Positions 43,654-52,773 of a stretch of 64,000 bases of DNA are shown here, piece after piece (position 1 is the first letter of the stretch; each line of letters begins with the position of its first letter). Origin of the DNA: Fibrobacterota bacterium (GTDB lineage Bacteria > Fibrobacterota > Fibrobacteria > UBA5070). The stretch is from positions 1 through 64,000 of the forward strand of contig JADKBN010000018.1 in assembly GCA_016715065.1 (NCBI GenBank), written 5' to 3'. The notes under the pieces are model-generated. The model was not told the origin of the DNA. It was given only the letters and a program-made list of their open reading frames with translations, and made no database searches. The translations under genes were made by a program, and so were the position numbers.

Positions 43654-46156
43654 GACCTTGCGATGGACAACACCCGGCAGCGACGGAAAATGCTGGACCT
43701 CCCGCCCGCAGAGGGGGTACCATGGCCCCGTGGGTGGACAAATCTCGACAGGCGGCGGACGCAAGAGCGGTCCTGGAGCCCTTTCCGGGACCAAGGCGGA
43801 GGTCCTGGCCAAGCTCGCGGAGGCGGGATTTCCCGTCCCTCCCACGGTGTACTTCAGCGTGGAGCGCTGGAATCGCGATTCAAAATCCGTCGCCGACGAG
43901 GTCATGGCCGCGTTGCCGATGGCTGCAAGACTCGCCGTGCGCAGTTCCTGCCGCCGGGAAGACCGCGAAGATTCCTCGATGGCCGGAGCATTCCTCAGCA
44001 GGCTTGATATTCCTCCACCTCCCGACCCGGCTTTCGCCGAGGCCGTCAAGGACGTGCTTGCCTCCTACGGCCCGCTTGCCGACGGATCCGACCAGATCCT
44101 GGTCCAGCCGATGGTCGAGAACGTCCGGATGTCCGGGGTGGTCATGACCCGAGACCTGGTGGACGGCTCCCCCTACTACGTGGTGGAATACGACGACGAG
44201 ACCGGCAGAACCGATTCCGTTACGGGGGGAGCCGGGACGATCTCGAAGACCGTCCATATCTTCCGACAGTTCCGCAACACGGATTTCGACTCTCCGCGGC
44301 TTCTGCAGGTGGTCCGCGTCGCGCGCCAGCTCGAGGGATTCCTCGCATCCAGCCGCCTGGACATCGAGTTTTGCACCGACGCCAACGACGACGTCCATGT
44401 GCTCCAAGCACGTCTCATCGGAGGGTCTTCCCGGTGGAGCCTTTCGTTGGACGAGGAAATCGTCGACAAGATCTCCTTCGTGGAAGAGGCCCTGGCCGAA
44501 TGGAATCGTCCCCCGGAAGGTATCTGGGGAGGCCGTACCATCCTGGGTGTCATGCCAGACTGGAACCCCGCCGAAATCGTGGGGATCCACCCCCGCCCGC
44601 TGGCCACGTCGCTGTACCGGGATCTCGTCACCCGCCGCACCTGGAGCCTGGCGCGATCCTCGATGGGATACCGGTCCCTACCCCCGGTGGACCTGATGGT
44701 CCAGCTCGCCGGACGTCCCTACATCGACGTGCGTGCGAGTTTCAACTCCTTTCTGCCCGAAGGGACCGATGCGCACACCGGCTCCGCCCTGGTGGAGAGC
44801 TGGCTCGACCGGCTCGCCGCCCATCCGGAATTCCACGACAAGGTGGAGTTCGAGGTCGCCCAGACGGTGTTCGATCCCCTTTTCGGGAAACAATACGCCT
44901 CGCGTACTCCTGGCCTTCTCCCCACCGCGGATTTTCAGCGGTGGAGCGGGCTGCTTCGCCAATTCACGATCCGTGCTTTCGATCTCTCCGAGACCGGCGG
45001 ACTTTCCCGGGCTCTGGCCTCGGCCCGCGAGTTGGAACATCGGCAGGCTCTTCGAGGCGTCAAGCTTCCCGACCGCCCGGGCGAACTGTTGCACCGGGCC
45101 CAATCGCTCTTGGAGGAGTGCCGCAGCCTGGGCACGCTCCCGTTTGCGGTTGTGGCCCGACATGCGTTCATCGCCGAGTCCTTCCTTCGCGCCGCGGTGG
45201 TGGAAGGAGCCCTCTCCCCGGAGGATCTCGAGGCATTCCGCTCCGGGATCAGGACGGTTTCCGTCGATTTTTCAGAAGCGATCGATTCCGTGCGCGCGGG
45301 CAACCTCGCTGCGGAAGATTTCCTTGCGCGTTTCGGGCACCTTCGCCCCGGCACCTACGACATCCTGAGCCCGCGCTACGCCGACCACCCCGACTCCCTG
45401 CTTTCCGGCGCTCCTCCACGATGCTCTCCCCGGGAAGCGACTCCGTTTACCGGCGACCTCACGCGCCTGGACTCGCTTTTGGCCGAGCGACTGGAGGGCG
45501 GACCCGACGCGGCTGGCCTCCTGGCCCACGCCGAACGCGCGGTGGCGGGACGCGAATGGACAAAATTCGTCTTCACCCGCAATCTCTCGGACGCGCTCGA
45601 GTGCCTGGCCCTATGGGGCGAAAAATCGGGCGTGGGCCGCGAGGATCTGTCGTGGCTTTGCCTGGAGGATCTCCTCGGGGCCACGGTGGCCCCGCCGCTT
45701 TGCGCTCCCCGCGAATGGTTGGCTCCAGCCTTGGAGCGCGGCCGGCGCACATCCGAAGTGGGTCGGGGACTGAAACTTGGTTACCTGATCCGCTCGCCAC
45801 GGGACGTGTATGTCATGCCACGCCATCGATGCGCCCCCAACTTCGTGACCCGCTCCCGACTACGGGCGAAGGTGGTCCACATCGACGGGCGCGACTTTTC
45901 GGTGGAAGGCCTGGCAGGCTCCGTTGTATGCGTGCGCAACGCCGACCCGGGCTTCGACTGGCTCTTTTCGCGCGGCATCGGAGGACTGGTGACTCAGTTC
46001 GGGGGCACGAACTCGCACATGGCCATCCGTTGCGCTGAATATGGAATTCCCGCCGCCATCGGTTGCGGCGAACAACTGTTCGAATCCATCCGCCGCTCCC
46101 CCGCTTGCGAATTGGACGCGGGCGGAAAACGGCTATTGCCCCTGGAGGCGACATGA
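43640..46156 (+). CDS. L-glutamine kinase-like protein (PEP-synthase family), MeOPN module
   Basis: 838 residues from ATG 43640 with GGAGG at 43631; the first ~45 residues are poorly conserved and a downstream GTG near 43730 is possible. ATP-grasp/PEP-synthase-type N-terminal domain (LSGTKAEVLAKLAEAGFPVP, LAVRSSCRREDREDSSMAG, QILVQPMVENVRMSGVVMTR) and a C-terminal swivelling domain with the phospho-His region GGLVTQFGGTNSHMAI. In Campylobacter capsule clusters this type (Cj1418) phosphorylates the side-chain amide of L-glutamine. The next genes match the following steps of that pathway, so glutamine kinase is the best call; the catalytic His is in TNSH. Confidence 0.75.
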   Translation: MEVRETLRWTTPGSDGKCWTSRPQRGYHGPVGGQISTGGGRKSGPGALSGTKAEVLAKLAEAGFPVPPTVYFSVERWNRDSKSVADEVMAALPMAARLAVRSSCRREDREDSSMAGAFLSRLDIPPPPDPAFAEAVKDVLASYGPLADGSDQILVQPMVENVRMSGVVMTRDLVDGSPYYVVEYDDETGRTDSVTGGAGTISKTVHIFRQFRNTDFDSPRLLQVVRVARQLEGFLASSRLDIEFCTDANDDVHVLQARLIGGSSRWSLSLDEEIVDKISFVEEALAEWNRPPEGIWGGRTILGVMPDWNPAEIVGIHPRPLATSLYRDLVTRRTWSLARSSMGYRSLPPVDLMVQLAGRPYIDVRASFNSFLPEGTDAHTGSALVESWLDRLAAHPEFHDKVEFEVAQTVFDPLFGKQYASRTPGLLPTADFQRWSGLLRQFTIRAFDLSETGGLSRALASARELEHRQALRGVKLPDRPGELLHRAQSLLEECRSLGTLPFAVVARHAFIAESFLRAAVVEGALSPEDLEAFRSGIRTVSVDFSEAIDSVRAGNLAAEDFLARFGHLRPGTYDILSPRYADHPDSLLSGAPPRCSPREATPFTGDLTRLDSLLAERLEGGPDAAGLLAHAERAVAGREWTKFVFTRNLSDALECLALWGEKSGVGREDLSWLCLEDLLGATVAPPLCAPREWLAPALERGRRTSEVGRGLKLGYLIRSPRDVYVMPRHRCAPNFVTRSRLRAKVVHIDGRDFSVEGLAGSVVCVRNADPGFDWLFSRGIGGLVTQFGGTNSHMAIRCAEYGIPAAIGCGEQLFESIRRSPACELDAGGKRLLPLEAT

Positions 46157-46911
46157 AGGCGATCATCCTGGCCGCCGGACGCGGCTCCCGCATGGGAGAC
46201 CGCACCCGCGACCTACCCAAGTGCCAAGCCGAACTCGCCGGTCGTACCTTGCTCGACTGGCAACTCTCCGCCCTGCGCGCGGCGGGAATCGACCAGACCG
46301 TGGTGGCCTGCGGTTATCGCGAGGAGACTCTTCGCGGAAACTTCACCAAGGTCCGCAACGAGCGTTGGGCCGAAACGAACATGGTGCGTACCCTGGAGTG
46401 CGCGCGCGACCACCTGCGCAGCGAGCCATGCGTGGTCTCCTATTCGGACATCGCCTACCATCCGGACCATGCGCGGGCGCTGGCGATGTCCGATGGCGAC
46501 ATTGCCATCACCTACGACGCGCTCTGGCACGATCTGTGGTCGGCGCGATTTTCCGACCCCCTCGACGACGCGGAGACCTTTCTCCAGGAAGATGGCCGGC
46601 TGATGGCCATCGGCGGAAAGACCAAGGACATCCGGGAAATCCAAGGCCAGTACATGGGACTCCTTCGCTTTTCCCCCGTGGGCTGGTCGGTGGTGGAACG
46701 CAAGCTCGCTGAGCTCGGATCGTCGGCCGATCGCCTCGACATGACATCGCTCCTTCGCCTCCTCCTGGCCGATGGCGTGCGCGTCGACGCCGTGCGAACG
46801 GAAGGGCGTTGGTGCGAAGCAGACAACCAAGAAGACCTCGCCCTCTACGGCAAGATGATCGGGAACACAGGGGCCACGCGTTGGACCCACGATTGGAGAT
46901 GGGAACCATGA
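46153..46911 (+). CDS. CTP:phosphoglutamine cytidylyltransferase-like (MeOPN module)
   Basis: 252 residues from an ATG overlapping the kinase stop. Nucleotidyltransferase motifs: AIILAAGRGSRMGDRTRDLP with Lys after it, ETNMVRTLECA, VVSYSDIAYHPDHA with the metal Asp. In Campylobacter the homologous Cj1416-type enzyme joins CMP from CTP to L-glutamine phosphate. LicC-like choline-phosphate cytidylyltransferases share the fold, but the neighbours (glutamine kinase-like, amidate hydrolase-like, amidate kinase-like) favour the phosphoglutamine substrate. Overlaps the methyltransferase gene by 4 bp. Confidence 0.75.
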   Translation: MKAIILAAGRGSRMGDRTRDLPKCQAELAGRTLLDWQLSALRAAGIDQTVVACGYREETLRGNFTKVRNERWAETNMVRTLECARDHLRSEPCVVSYSDIAYHPDHARALAMSDGDIAITYDALWHDLWSARFSDPLDDAETFLQEDGRLMAIGGKTKDIREIQGQYMGLLRFSPVGWSVVERKLAELGSSADRLDMTSLLRLLLADGVRVDAVRTEGRWCEADNQEDLALYGKMIGNTGATRWTHDWRWEP

Positions 46912-47657
46912 AAACGGAATGGGATTACACAGCGCTGGCCGATGCTTACCTCAAGCGGCCGGACTATTCCTCGGAGGCATTGGATGCGATCCGGCGACGG
47001 GCCGGTGTCGCCGAGCTCGACCGGGCCTGCGACATCGGGGCCGGAGTGGCACATCTTACCCTGCACCTCGCACGCTGGGGACTTACGGTGGTGGCTGTGG
47101 AGCCCAACGACGCCATGCGGCGCAACGGCTCTGCGCGCACCGCGGGCATGAACGCCACCTGGGTGGAAGCCACCTCGCACGATACCCGCCAACCCGACGC
47201 CTCGTTCGATCTTGTCACGTTCGGATCCTCTTTCAATGTGGCCGACCGGAGTCTCACCATGCGGGAAACCCACCGGATCCTCAAGCCTGGCCGATGGTTC
47301 GCCTGCATGTGGAACCACCGCGACCTGGACGATCCGGTGCAGGCCGAAATCGAGGCCATCCTCCACCGCCGCGTCGCTGGCTACGGTTACGGCACCCGTC
47401 GGGAAGACCAATCCGAGGTGATCGCGGAATCGGGACTTTTCGATTCGCTCGAGTCGATCGAAGGAACGATCCGTCACGTGCAACGCATCGAAGACGTGGT
47501 GGAAGCCTGGCGCTCCCACGCGACCCTCCAGCGCCAAGCAGGCGAGGGTTTCGCCTCGGTGGTAGACGAAATCGAGGAATACCTCGTCGGACTTGGCGGA
47601 CCCGAAATCCAAGTTCCCTACACCACTCGCGCTTGGATGGCGCGCAAGCCGGACTGA
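46908..47657 (+). CDS. SAM-dependent methyltransferase, possibly for O-methyl phosphoramidate
   Basis: 249 residues from ATG 46908. Class I methyltransferase: ACDIGAGVAHLTLHLARWG (motif I), VVAVEPNDAM (motif II Glu), FDLVTFGSSFNVAD (motif IV). C-terminal helical lid with VVEAWRSHATLQ. Located inside the phosphoramidate gene set, where Campylobacter has one or two methyltransferases (Cj1419/Cj1420 type) that add the O-methyl group. Substrate assignment is inference from context. Confidence 0.75.
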   Translation: MKTEWDYTALADAYLKRPDYSSEALDAIRRRAGVAELDRACDIGAGVAHLTLHLARWGLTVVAVEPNDAMRRNGSARTAGMNATWVEATSHDTRQPDASFDLVTFGSSFNVADRSLTMRETHRILKPGRWFACMWNHRDLDDPVQAEIEAILHRRVAGYGYGTRREDQSEVIAESGLFDSLESIEGTIRHVQRIEDVVEAWRSHATLQRQAGEGFASVVDEIEEYLVGLGGPEIQVPYTTRAWMARKPD

Positions 47658-47667
47658 ACCCGACCAG

Positions 47668-49788
47668 ATGCTTCCCTTCCCGGCCCTGGACCCCACCGAG
47701 ATCAAGTCGGCGATCGCGCAATCAAGCGCGATGTTTCCAAATCTTGGCGAGGGAGCCACGGCTGCGCTGGCTCTGGCCCTGTGCTTTTCGGGAAGAACCG
47801 GAGAGGAACGGATTTCGGCTTGCGAGGATCACCCCGAGGCCGTCGCCGCAGGACCGGAGAGCCTTCATCTGGCCCTGTTCGAAGACAATCTCCGTCGCCT
47901 GGAGCAAAGATCGGGTGGGGACCTCCCGCGGATCGCCTCGCTGCATTTCCCGGGGTGCTACGAAAGCCAGATCCCCTGTGTTTCGCGTTTTTTGGCGCGC
48001 CGCACCGACCTCGATTTTCTCCACCTGGTGTCGCGAAGTCTCCTGGAAGAAGACCGCTACGAGACGGATTCCGACCTGTCCCGACCAGCCAAGGCACCGG
48101 ATCCGCGGGGACACGCCGCCCGCACCGACCGCAAGCTCGCCGAACTCGCCGAGCTGCACCCCTTGGTGTTTCCTGAGCCTTGCCTGCTGGAACGTTTCCA
48201 CTGGTTGGAATTGGTGTTTCTCAACGAAGCCCAGCCTGTCCCTTGGCTGAGCCCGGGCCCGATCCGGGTGGGAATCCCCCACTCCACTGCATTGGATCCC
48301 TATTACAGCCTGGGGCGTTGGGGCGCCGGTGTGTGGTTCGACGTTCTGCTCACCAGCAAGGTCTGGCCAGCTCAACCTGCCAATTGCGTAGCCGATATGC
48401 ACCCCCAGCGGATGATCGAGCACGGCTCCCCCCACCTGACCATCGCCCCTCTGGGCTCCCCGAAGTTCGACGAGCTTTTGGAAGCGTGCCTCCATGCGCC
48501 GCGTCGGCGCCGGATCGCCTACCATCTTTCGGTGGAACCACCCTGGGTCCTCGACGGCTTGGTGGATCGGATCGCCGCCCTGCTCCAAGGACTCCCCGAT
48601 CACGAGATCGTCCTTCGCGCCCATCCGCATCAGTGGGACCACCCCGAGGTCCTGCGCGCCCTGGAGACTTTCCGATCCGAGCCGCGCCTACTTCCCAGTC
48701 GCGATCCCAACTACGTCCAGGACTACCGCACCGCCCAGGCCGTATTGTGCCATTCCGTGTGGGCCATCGATAAGTTTCCGTTGGCAAGCCTTCGTCCGTT
48801 GGTGGCCTGGACCCCCGGAACGGGAGCGGCCATGCCGGACCCGTTGGGCTGGTCGGTCCACGACCTGGATTCCACACTGACGGTGCTTTCGCGCATCGAC
48901 GCCCATCCGGATGAGGACGCCTCCCGACTTCGCATCGAAAGGGACTCGCGGTTTCTCAACGCGGGACGATCCGTTGACGCCGTGATCGAGCGGATGCGAG
49001 AGTTCCGCTCGACGGAAAACGTCGATGGATGGCAAAAATTGCCTCTACGCACAGGACCCGACCCCCTGGAGGCCCATGCGGCGTTTCGACGTTCGCTCTT
49101 GCTCACGGCGAACTTCCCCGACCAGCGCCTGACCCTGTTGCGCCGCGCGCGCGACCTGTTTCCCGACGATCCGGACTTCCACATCGAGTACTCCAAGGCG
49201 CGACTCCAGGATGCGGCGGAAGGTCTGGGGCAGGACAGGTGGCTTTGGACGGATGGCTTGGAAGCCTGCGCCGAGGGATGGCGGATTCTATCAAGACGCC
49301 CTCCCGACGACCCGTCGCGAGTGGAAAGCGCGGCTTGGATCCGGGACTTTGTCCTGCCCCGAGCCCTGGAATGGGCGTGGAAAGCCGCTTTCGGTCCCCA
49401 ATGGGAACGGGCCTGCAAAACAATCCAGGTACTGCTTTGCTCGGATCCCCAGGGCGGATTCGTCCGCGAGCGGGCCCCTGTCACGGTGGTCGGCCAGAGG
49501 CTGGCAGAGCTGGAACGGATTCTTCCCGCCCTGGTCGGGGACCAGGCCGATGCCTGGGCCCTGCTTGGGAGCGAGCGGATGGAAGCCGGGCGCGACTTGG
49601 CGGCCAGGGAGGCCCTGGAAAAAGCGGTGTCGCTGAACCCTTGCCATGTCGACGCGTTGTTCAACCTCATGTTGCTGGACCGCATCCAGATGCGCACCCA
49701 CGAAGCTCTCGCCAAGGCCCGGAGGCTCGCCTCCCTGGCTCCCCATGATCCCGAAGTCCGTCGCCATTTCCTGGAGCTTTCCGCTTGA
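47668..49788 (+). CDS. Candidate glycan/phosphoramidate transferase with C-terminal TPR-like region
   Basis: 706 residues from ATG 47668, 11 bp after the methyltransferase. No signal peptide. The middle (residues ~200-400) reads GIPHSTALDPYYSLGRWGAG, TIAPLGSPKFDELLEACLH, HEIVLRAHPHQWDHPE and VLCHSVWAIDKFPLASLRPL, resembling the GT-B type glycerophosphotransferase/glycosyltransferase fold. The C-terminal 180 residues are helical repeats (ALEKAVSLNPCHVDALFNLM). It lies between the methyltransferase and the CDP-amidate kinase-like gene, so it is a candidate for moving the phosphoramidate onto sugar. That role is inference; it has no clear relation to the Campylobacter transferases by eye. Confidence 0.55.
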   Translation: MLPFPALDPTEIKSAIAQSSAMFPNLGEGATAALALALCFSGRTGEERISACEDHPEAVAAGPESLHLALFEDNLRRLEQRSGGDLPRIASLHFPGCYESQIPCVSRFLARRTDLDFLHLVSRSLLEEDRYETDSDLSRPAKAPDPRGHAARTDRKLAELAELHPLVFPEPCLLERFHWLELVFLNEAQPVPWLSPGPIRVGIPHSTALDPYYSLGRWGAGVWFDVLLTSKVWPAQPANCVADMHPQRMIEHGSPHLTIAPLGSPKFDELLEACLHAPRRRRIAYHLSVEPPWVLDGLVDRIAALLQGLPDHEIVLRAHPHQWDHPEVLRALETFRSEPRLLPSRDPNYVQDYRTAQAVLCHSVWAIDKFPLASLRPLVAWTPGTGAAMPDPLGWSVHDLDSTLTVLSRIDAHPDEDASRLRIERDSRFLNAGRSVDAVIERMREFRSTENVDGWQKLPLRTGPDPLEAHAAFRRSLLLTANFPDQRLTLLRRARDLFPDDPDFHIEYSKARLQDAAEGLGQDRWLWTDGLEACAEGWRILSRRPPDDPSRVESAAWIRDFVLPRALEWAWKAAFGPQWERACKTIQVLLCSDPQGGFVRERAPVTVVGQRLAELERILPALVGDQADAWALLGSERMEAGRDLAAREALEKAVSLNPCHVDALFNLMLLDRIQMRTHEALAKARRLASLAPHDPEVRRHFLELSA

Positions 49789-50324
49789 GCCGCCCTGATC
49801 GCGGCGGAGTGATCTGGATCACAGGTCTTTCAGGCGCCGGAAAGACCACCTTGGCCCGCCAGGTACAGGCCATGCTGCGAGACCGACAGACCCCGAGCTT
49901 GTTGCTGGACGGCGATCGGTTGCGAGAGGTATTCGCGGATCCCACCTACGGCTACGACCGGGGAAGCCGGTTACGCGGGGCCCACCGCTACGCGCGACTG
50001 GCAGCGATGGTGGCCGAGCAAGGATTGGTAGCGGTGGTGGCGACCATTTCCCTGTTCCACGAAATCCACGACTGGAACCGGGCGAACTTGCCCGGATACT
50101 TCGAGGTGTTCCTGGACGTGCCCGAGCCGGTGCGCCGTTTACGCGACCCGAAGGGACTCTATCGCTCCCACGCCTTGGGAACCACCTCCGCGATGGATGG
50201 ATTGGACCAGGCCGTCGAGTCTCCGATTTCCCCGCATTTGCGGATCGAAAACACGGACGGACCCGAAGCCATTCCTTCGCATGCCGCACGAATCGTCTCG
50301 ATGTTCCTGGAGGCTAGTCCATGA
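49785..50324 (+). CDS. CDP-amidate kinase-like (APS-kinase family), MeOPN module
   Basis: 179 residues from TTG 49785 (TTGA overlap with the previous stop, GGAG 9 bases upstream). APS-kinase family: ITGLSGAGKTTLARQ Walker A, LLDGDRLREVF, RYARLAAMVAEQGL and VVATISLFHEIHDWNRANLP. The last phrase fits the Cj1415 branch, which phosphorylates cytidine diphosphoramidate at the 3' position, better than true sulfate-activating CysC; no sulfate-assimilation genes are near. Length fits. Ends with a 4-bp overlap with the hydrolase gene. Confidence 0.75.
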   Translation: MSRPDRGGVIWITGLSGAGKTTLARQVQAMLRDRQTPSLLLDGDRLREVFADPTYGYDRGSRLRGAHRYARLAAMVAEQGLVAVVATISLFHEIHDWNRANLPGYFEVFLDVPEPVRRLRDPKGLYRSHALGTTSAMDGLDQAVESPISPHLRIENTDGPEAIPSHAARIVSMFLEASP

Positions 50325-50950
50325 AACCTGCCCACAGACTGCTGGCCGTGAGCTTGCGCGTTGCCAATGAAACGGCCTACCAGGAGATCCGCGATGCCTT
50401 GGCTCGCGATTGGTGGCCCTTCCTCAAGCAGGCACTTCCCGGCTGGTTGCCACTTCTGATTCCCAACGACCCGCCATGGGCCGCCGACCTGTGCGCGTTG
50501 CCCGATGTGGGCGGGCTCCTCCTGACGGGCGGAAACGACATCGGCACGCAGCCACTGCGCGACGAAGCGGAAACAGCGGCCTTCCTGGCCATCCGGGAAC
50601 GCGGCTTGCCGGTGTTGGGCGTCTGTCGCGGCGCGCAGCTGCTGTGCTTGCTGCACGGAGGGACCCTGGCGCCAGCCGACAGCTCCCTGCACCGGGCTTG
50701 TCGCCATGAAGTGGTCTGCATCCAGAATTGGCCAGGTCCCTCGCGGGAGGTCAATTCGTTTCATGGATATTCCCCTGTGCTCTCCAGCGAGGGAGGATTG
50801 GAGGAATCCGCTCGATCGGCCGATGGAGCTATCGAAGCGTTTCGCCACCACAGCCAGCCTGTGGCTGGAATCCTATGGCACCCTGAGCGCGAACCCATCC
50901 CCCAACACGCCGACCTCGCGCTTTTCGAGCGCCACTTCGGCTCCCGTTGA
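50321..50950 (+). CDS. Gamma-glutamyl-CDP-amidate hydrolase-like (class I GATase fold)
   Basis: 209 residues from ATG 50321. PuuD/peptidase C26-like fold: GGLLLTGGNDIG, VLGVCRGAQLLCLLHGG with the nucleophile Cys, HEVVCIQNWPG, and GILWHPEREP with the His and Glu of the triad. In Campylobacter the related Cj1417 splits gamma-glutamyl-CDP-amidate to release cytidine diphosphoramidate and glutamate. Position next to the kinase-like, cytidylyltransferase-like and glutamine-kinase-like genes supports this. Last gene before a terminator. Confidence 0.75.
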   Translation: MKPAHRLLAVSLRVANETAYQEIRDALARDWWPFLKQALPGWLPLLIPNDPPWAADLCALPDVGGLLLTGGNDIGTQPLRDEAETAAFLAIRERGLPVLGVCRGAQLLCLLHGGTLAPADSSLHRACRHEVVCIQNWPGPSREVNSFHGYSPVLSSEGGLEESARSADGAIEAFRHHSQPVAGILWHPEREPIPQHADLALFERHFGSR

Positions 50951-50966
50951 CCCGGCAATCGCCAAC

Positions 50967-50986
50967 CGCCCGAGGGGGCGTTTTTT
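50967..50986 (+). terminator. Intrinsic terminator after the phosphoramidate genes
   Basis: CGCCC, loop GAGG, GGGCG then six T, 17 bp beyond the hydrolase stop. Short stem but GC-only, followed by a clean T run. Confidence 0.65.
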
Positions 50987-51020
50987 CCCTCAACGCCGGA
51001 GCACACCCTCCGCTTCGAGT

Positions 51021-51036
51021 TGGTACGATCCTTGAT
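51021..51036 (+). promoter_or_regulatory. Sigma-54-like promoter motif B
   Basis: TGGTACGATCCTTGAT differs by one base from motif A at 39369. It lies 35 bp after the terminator and 302 bp before the RmlC-like gene, in the 387-bp gap 50951-51337. No gene is seen in that gap apart from this motif and the terminator. Confidence 0.55.
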
Positions 51037-51337
51037 GTCAAACCCGCCATACCATGTTGACTCCAAGTGAAACAAAGGGATACCATCCGGCCATGGCTGG
51101 ACAATTTGCGACCCAACCTCGCCCCATGATGCGGGGCGCGAGCTTGTCGGCAGGTCGCGGACCGCGAAGTGATTCGCTCGTCGGTGGGAATTCGTCTCAA
51201 GAAATCTTTCCAAAACCCGATAACTCAGCATGGAACGGGGTTTGCAATCCGCTGCCGAAAGGCTTCGAAGGAGTCGGTCCGGCCTCCGGGTCCGAAGGGC
51301 CACGAAGTGTCGGGCCCTTGGCGAAACCAGGTCGAGA

Positions 51338-51862
51338 ATGAAATTCTCCGCCACCAGGTTCTCCGGGGTCTTCGTCCTGGAGCCGTTCCGCCACCAGGAC
51401 CATCGAGGCCACTTTTCCAAACTCCTGCGCGCACCTGACCTCGAGGCTGCCGGACTCGAGTCGAACTTCCCGGAGACGTTCGTCACGTGGTCGAGCCGCA
51501 ACGTGCTGCGCGGCCTGCATTTCCAGGCTCCTCCCCACGGCCACGCCAAGCTCGTCAGCTGCCTCGCCGGCTCCGTGCTGGACGTGATCTTGGATCTGCG
51601 ACCGGACTCTCCCACCTGCGGGGAGAGCCTTCCATTCCACTTGGGCGGGGACCGTTCCCCGGTGCTCTACCTCCCCGATGGGATCGCCCACGGATTCTTG
51701 GCGCTGGAGGACGGCTCCTGCATGCACTACCAGACGTCCACCGTGAACGTACCCTCCCACGACACGGGAATCCGATGGGATTCCTTCGGATTCGAATGGC
51801 CGGTGGAAACCCCCATCCTGTCCGACCGGGATCGAGCCCTTCCGCCCTGGAGAAACACATGA
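51338..51862 (+). CDS. RmlC-like dTDP-sugar epimerase
   Basis: 174 residues from ATG 51338. Cupin-fold RmlC signature: LEPFRHQDHRGHFSKLLR, SSRNVLRGLHFQAPPHGHAK with the catalytic His, DVILDLRPDSPT and LYLPDGIAHGFLALED. These enzymes epimerise 4-keto sugars (C3 and/or C5) in deoxysugar synthesis. No rmlA, rmlB or rmlD is seen, so the 4-keto substrate would come from elsewhere. First gene of the second transcription unit; 4-bp overlap with the next gene. Confidence 0.85.
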   Translation: MKFSATRFSGVFVLEPFRHQDHRGHFSKLLRAPDLEAAGLESNFPETFVTWSSRNVLRGLHFQAPPHGHAKLVSCLAGSVLDVILDLRPDSPTCGESLPFHLGGDRSPVLYLPDGIAHGFLALEDGSCMHYQTSTVNVPSHDTGIRWDSFGFEWPVETPILSDRDRALPPWRNT

Positions 51863-52773
51863 AGATCCTCATCACCGGTGCCAGCGGCTTTGTCGGACGG
51901 GAATTGTCCACCAAGCTGATCCGGAAGGGCCACCAGGTGTCCGCGCTCGTGCGCCACCCGGACCCCAGCCTTCCGGTCGGACTCTCCCGCCAGCATGTCG
52001 TGGGCGAAGGCTTGTCGCCTTTGATCGAAGCCTTCAGAGCGGAAACCCCCGACGTGGTGATCCACTTGGCGGCCGTGTACGCCTTCGAGCACGCTCCCGA
52101 GCAGTTGCAGACCCTCCTCCAGGCCAACATCGTGTTCGGGTCGCTGGTGCTGGAGGCGATGCGTTCGGTCGGGTGCAAGCGGATCGTGACGGCGGGCACC
52201 GCCTGGCAAAACGGCGAGGACGGAACCTTCGAACCCGTGAACCTCTACGCGGCCACCAAGCAGGCCTTCGAGGCCATCTGCACATTCTATTGCGTTTCCG
52301 AGGGGATGCGGGCCATCCACCTGCACACCTGCGACACCTACGGCGAAGACGACCATCGCCGGAAACTCCTCGAGCTCCTGGAGGAATCCACCACCTCGGA
52401 GTCTCCCCTCTCGCTCTCGCCGGGCGAACAGCGGATCTCCCTGGTGCACATCGACGACGCCTGCGACGCGTTCGCCGTCGCCGCCGCGCAGACCCTGGCC
52501 ATGGAGGAGGGCGAGCACCGGGTGCGAGCGCTGCTTTCCGACTGGTTCCCCACGCTGAGGGAACTGGTGGGCATGTTCAATCGAGCCGACCCCACCTTGC
52601 CCGCCAGGGTGATCTGGGGTGGTCGTGCCTACCGCCGTCGGGAACCGATGTTCCCCCACTCCGCACCGATCCGCCTCGAAGGCCATCGCAATCTCGTCGG
52701 ACTCGACGAGGGGCTTCGCCGCTTCCGCTCGCGCCACGCCAGCAACAGCTGGCAGTTCAAGGAGACCGCATGA
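51859..52773 (+). CDS. NAD-dependent epimerase/dehydratase
   Basis: 304 residues from an ATG overlapping the previous stop. Extended SDR: MKILITGASGFVGRELSTKL with the glycine-rich NAD loop, VIHLAAVYAFEHAP, and an active-site region with YAATKQAFEAI (Tyr-x3-Lys). LVHIDDACDAF is typical too. Likely works on the product of the RmlC-like enzyme, for example as a 4-keto reductase. Overlaps the radical SAM gene by 4 bp. Confidence 0.85.
   Translation: MKILITGASGFVGRELSTKLIRKGHQVSALVRHPDPSLPVGLSRQHVVGEGLSPLIEAFRAETPDVVIHLAAVYAFEHAPEQLQTLLQANIVFGSLVLEAMRSVGCKRIVTAGTAWQNGEDGTFEPVNLYAATKQAFEAICTFYCVSEGMRAIHLHTCDTYGEDDHRRKLLELLEESTTSESPLSLSPGEQRISLVHIDDACDAFAVAAAQTLAMEEGEHRVRALLSDWFPTLRELVGMFNRADPTLPARVIWGGRAYRRREPMFPHSAPIRLEGHRNLVGLDEGLRRFRSRHASNSWQFKETA

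Noticed and set aside
49785..50324. Sulfate activation (CysC) role for the APS-kinase-like gene
   Set aside because: No sulfate-assimilation genes nearby; sequence phrases and neighbours fit the CDP-amidate kinase branch better.
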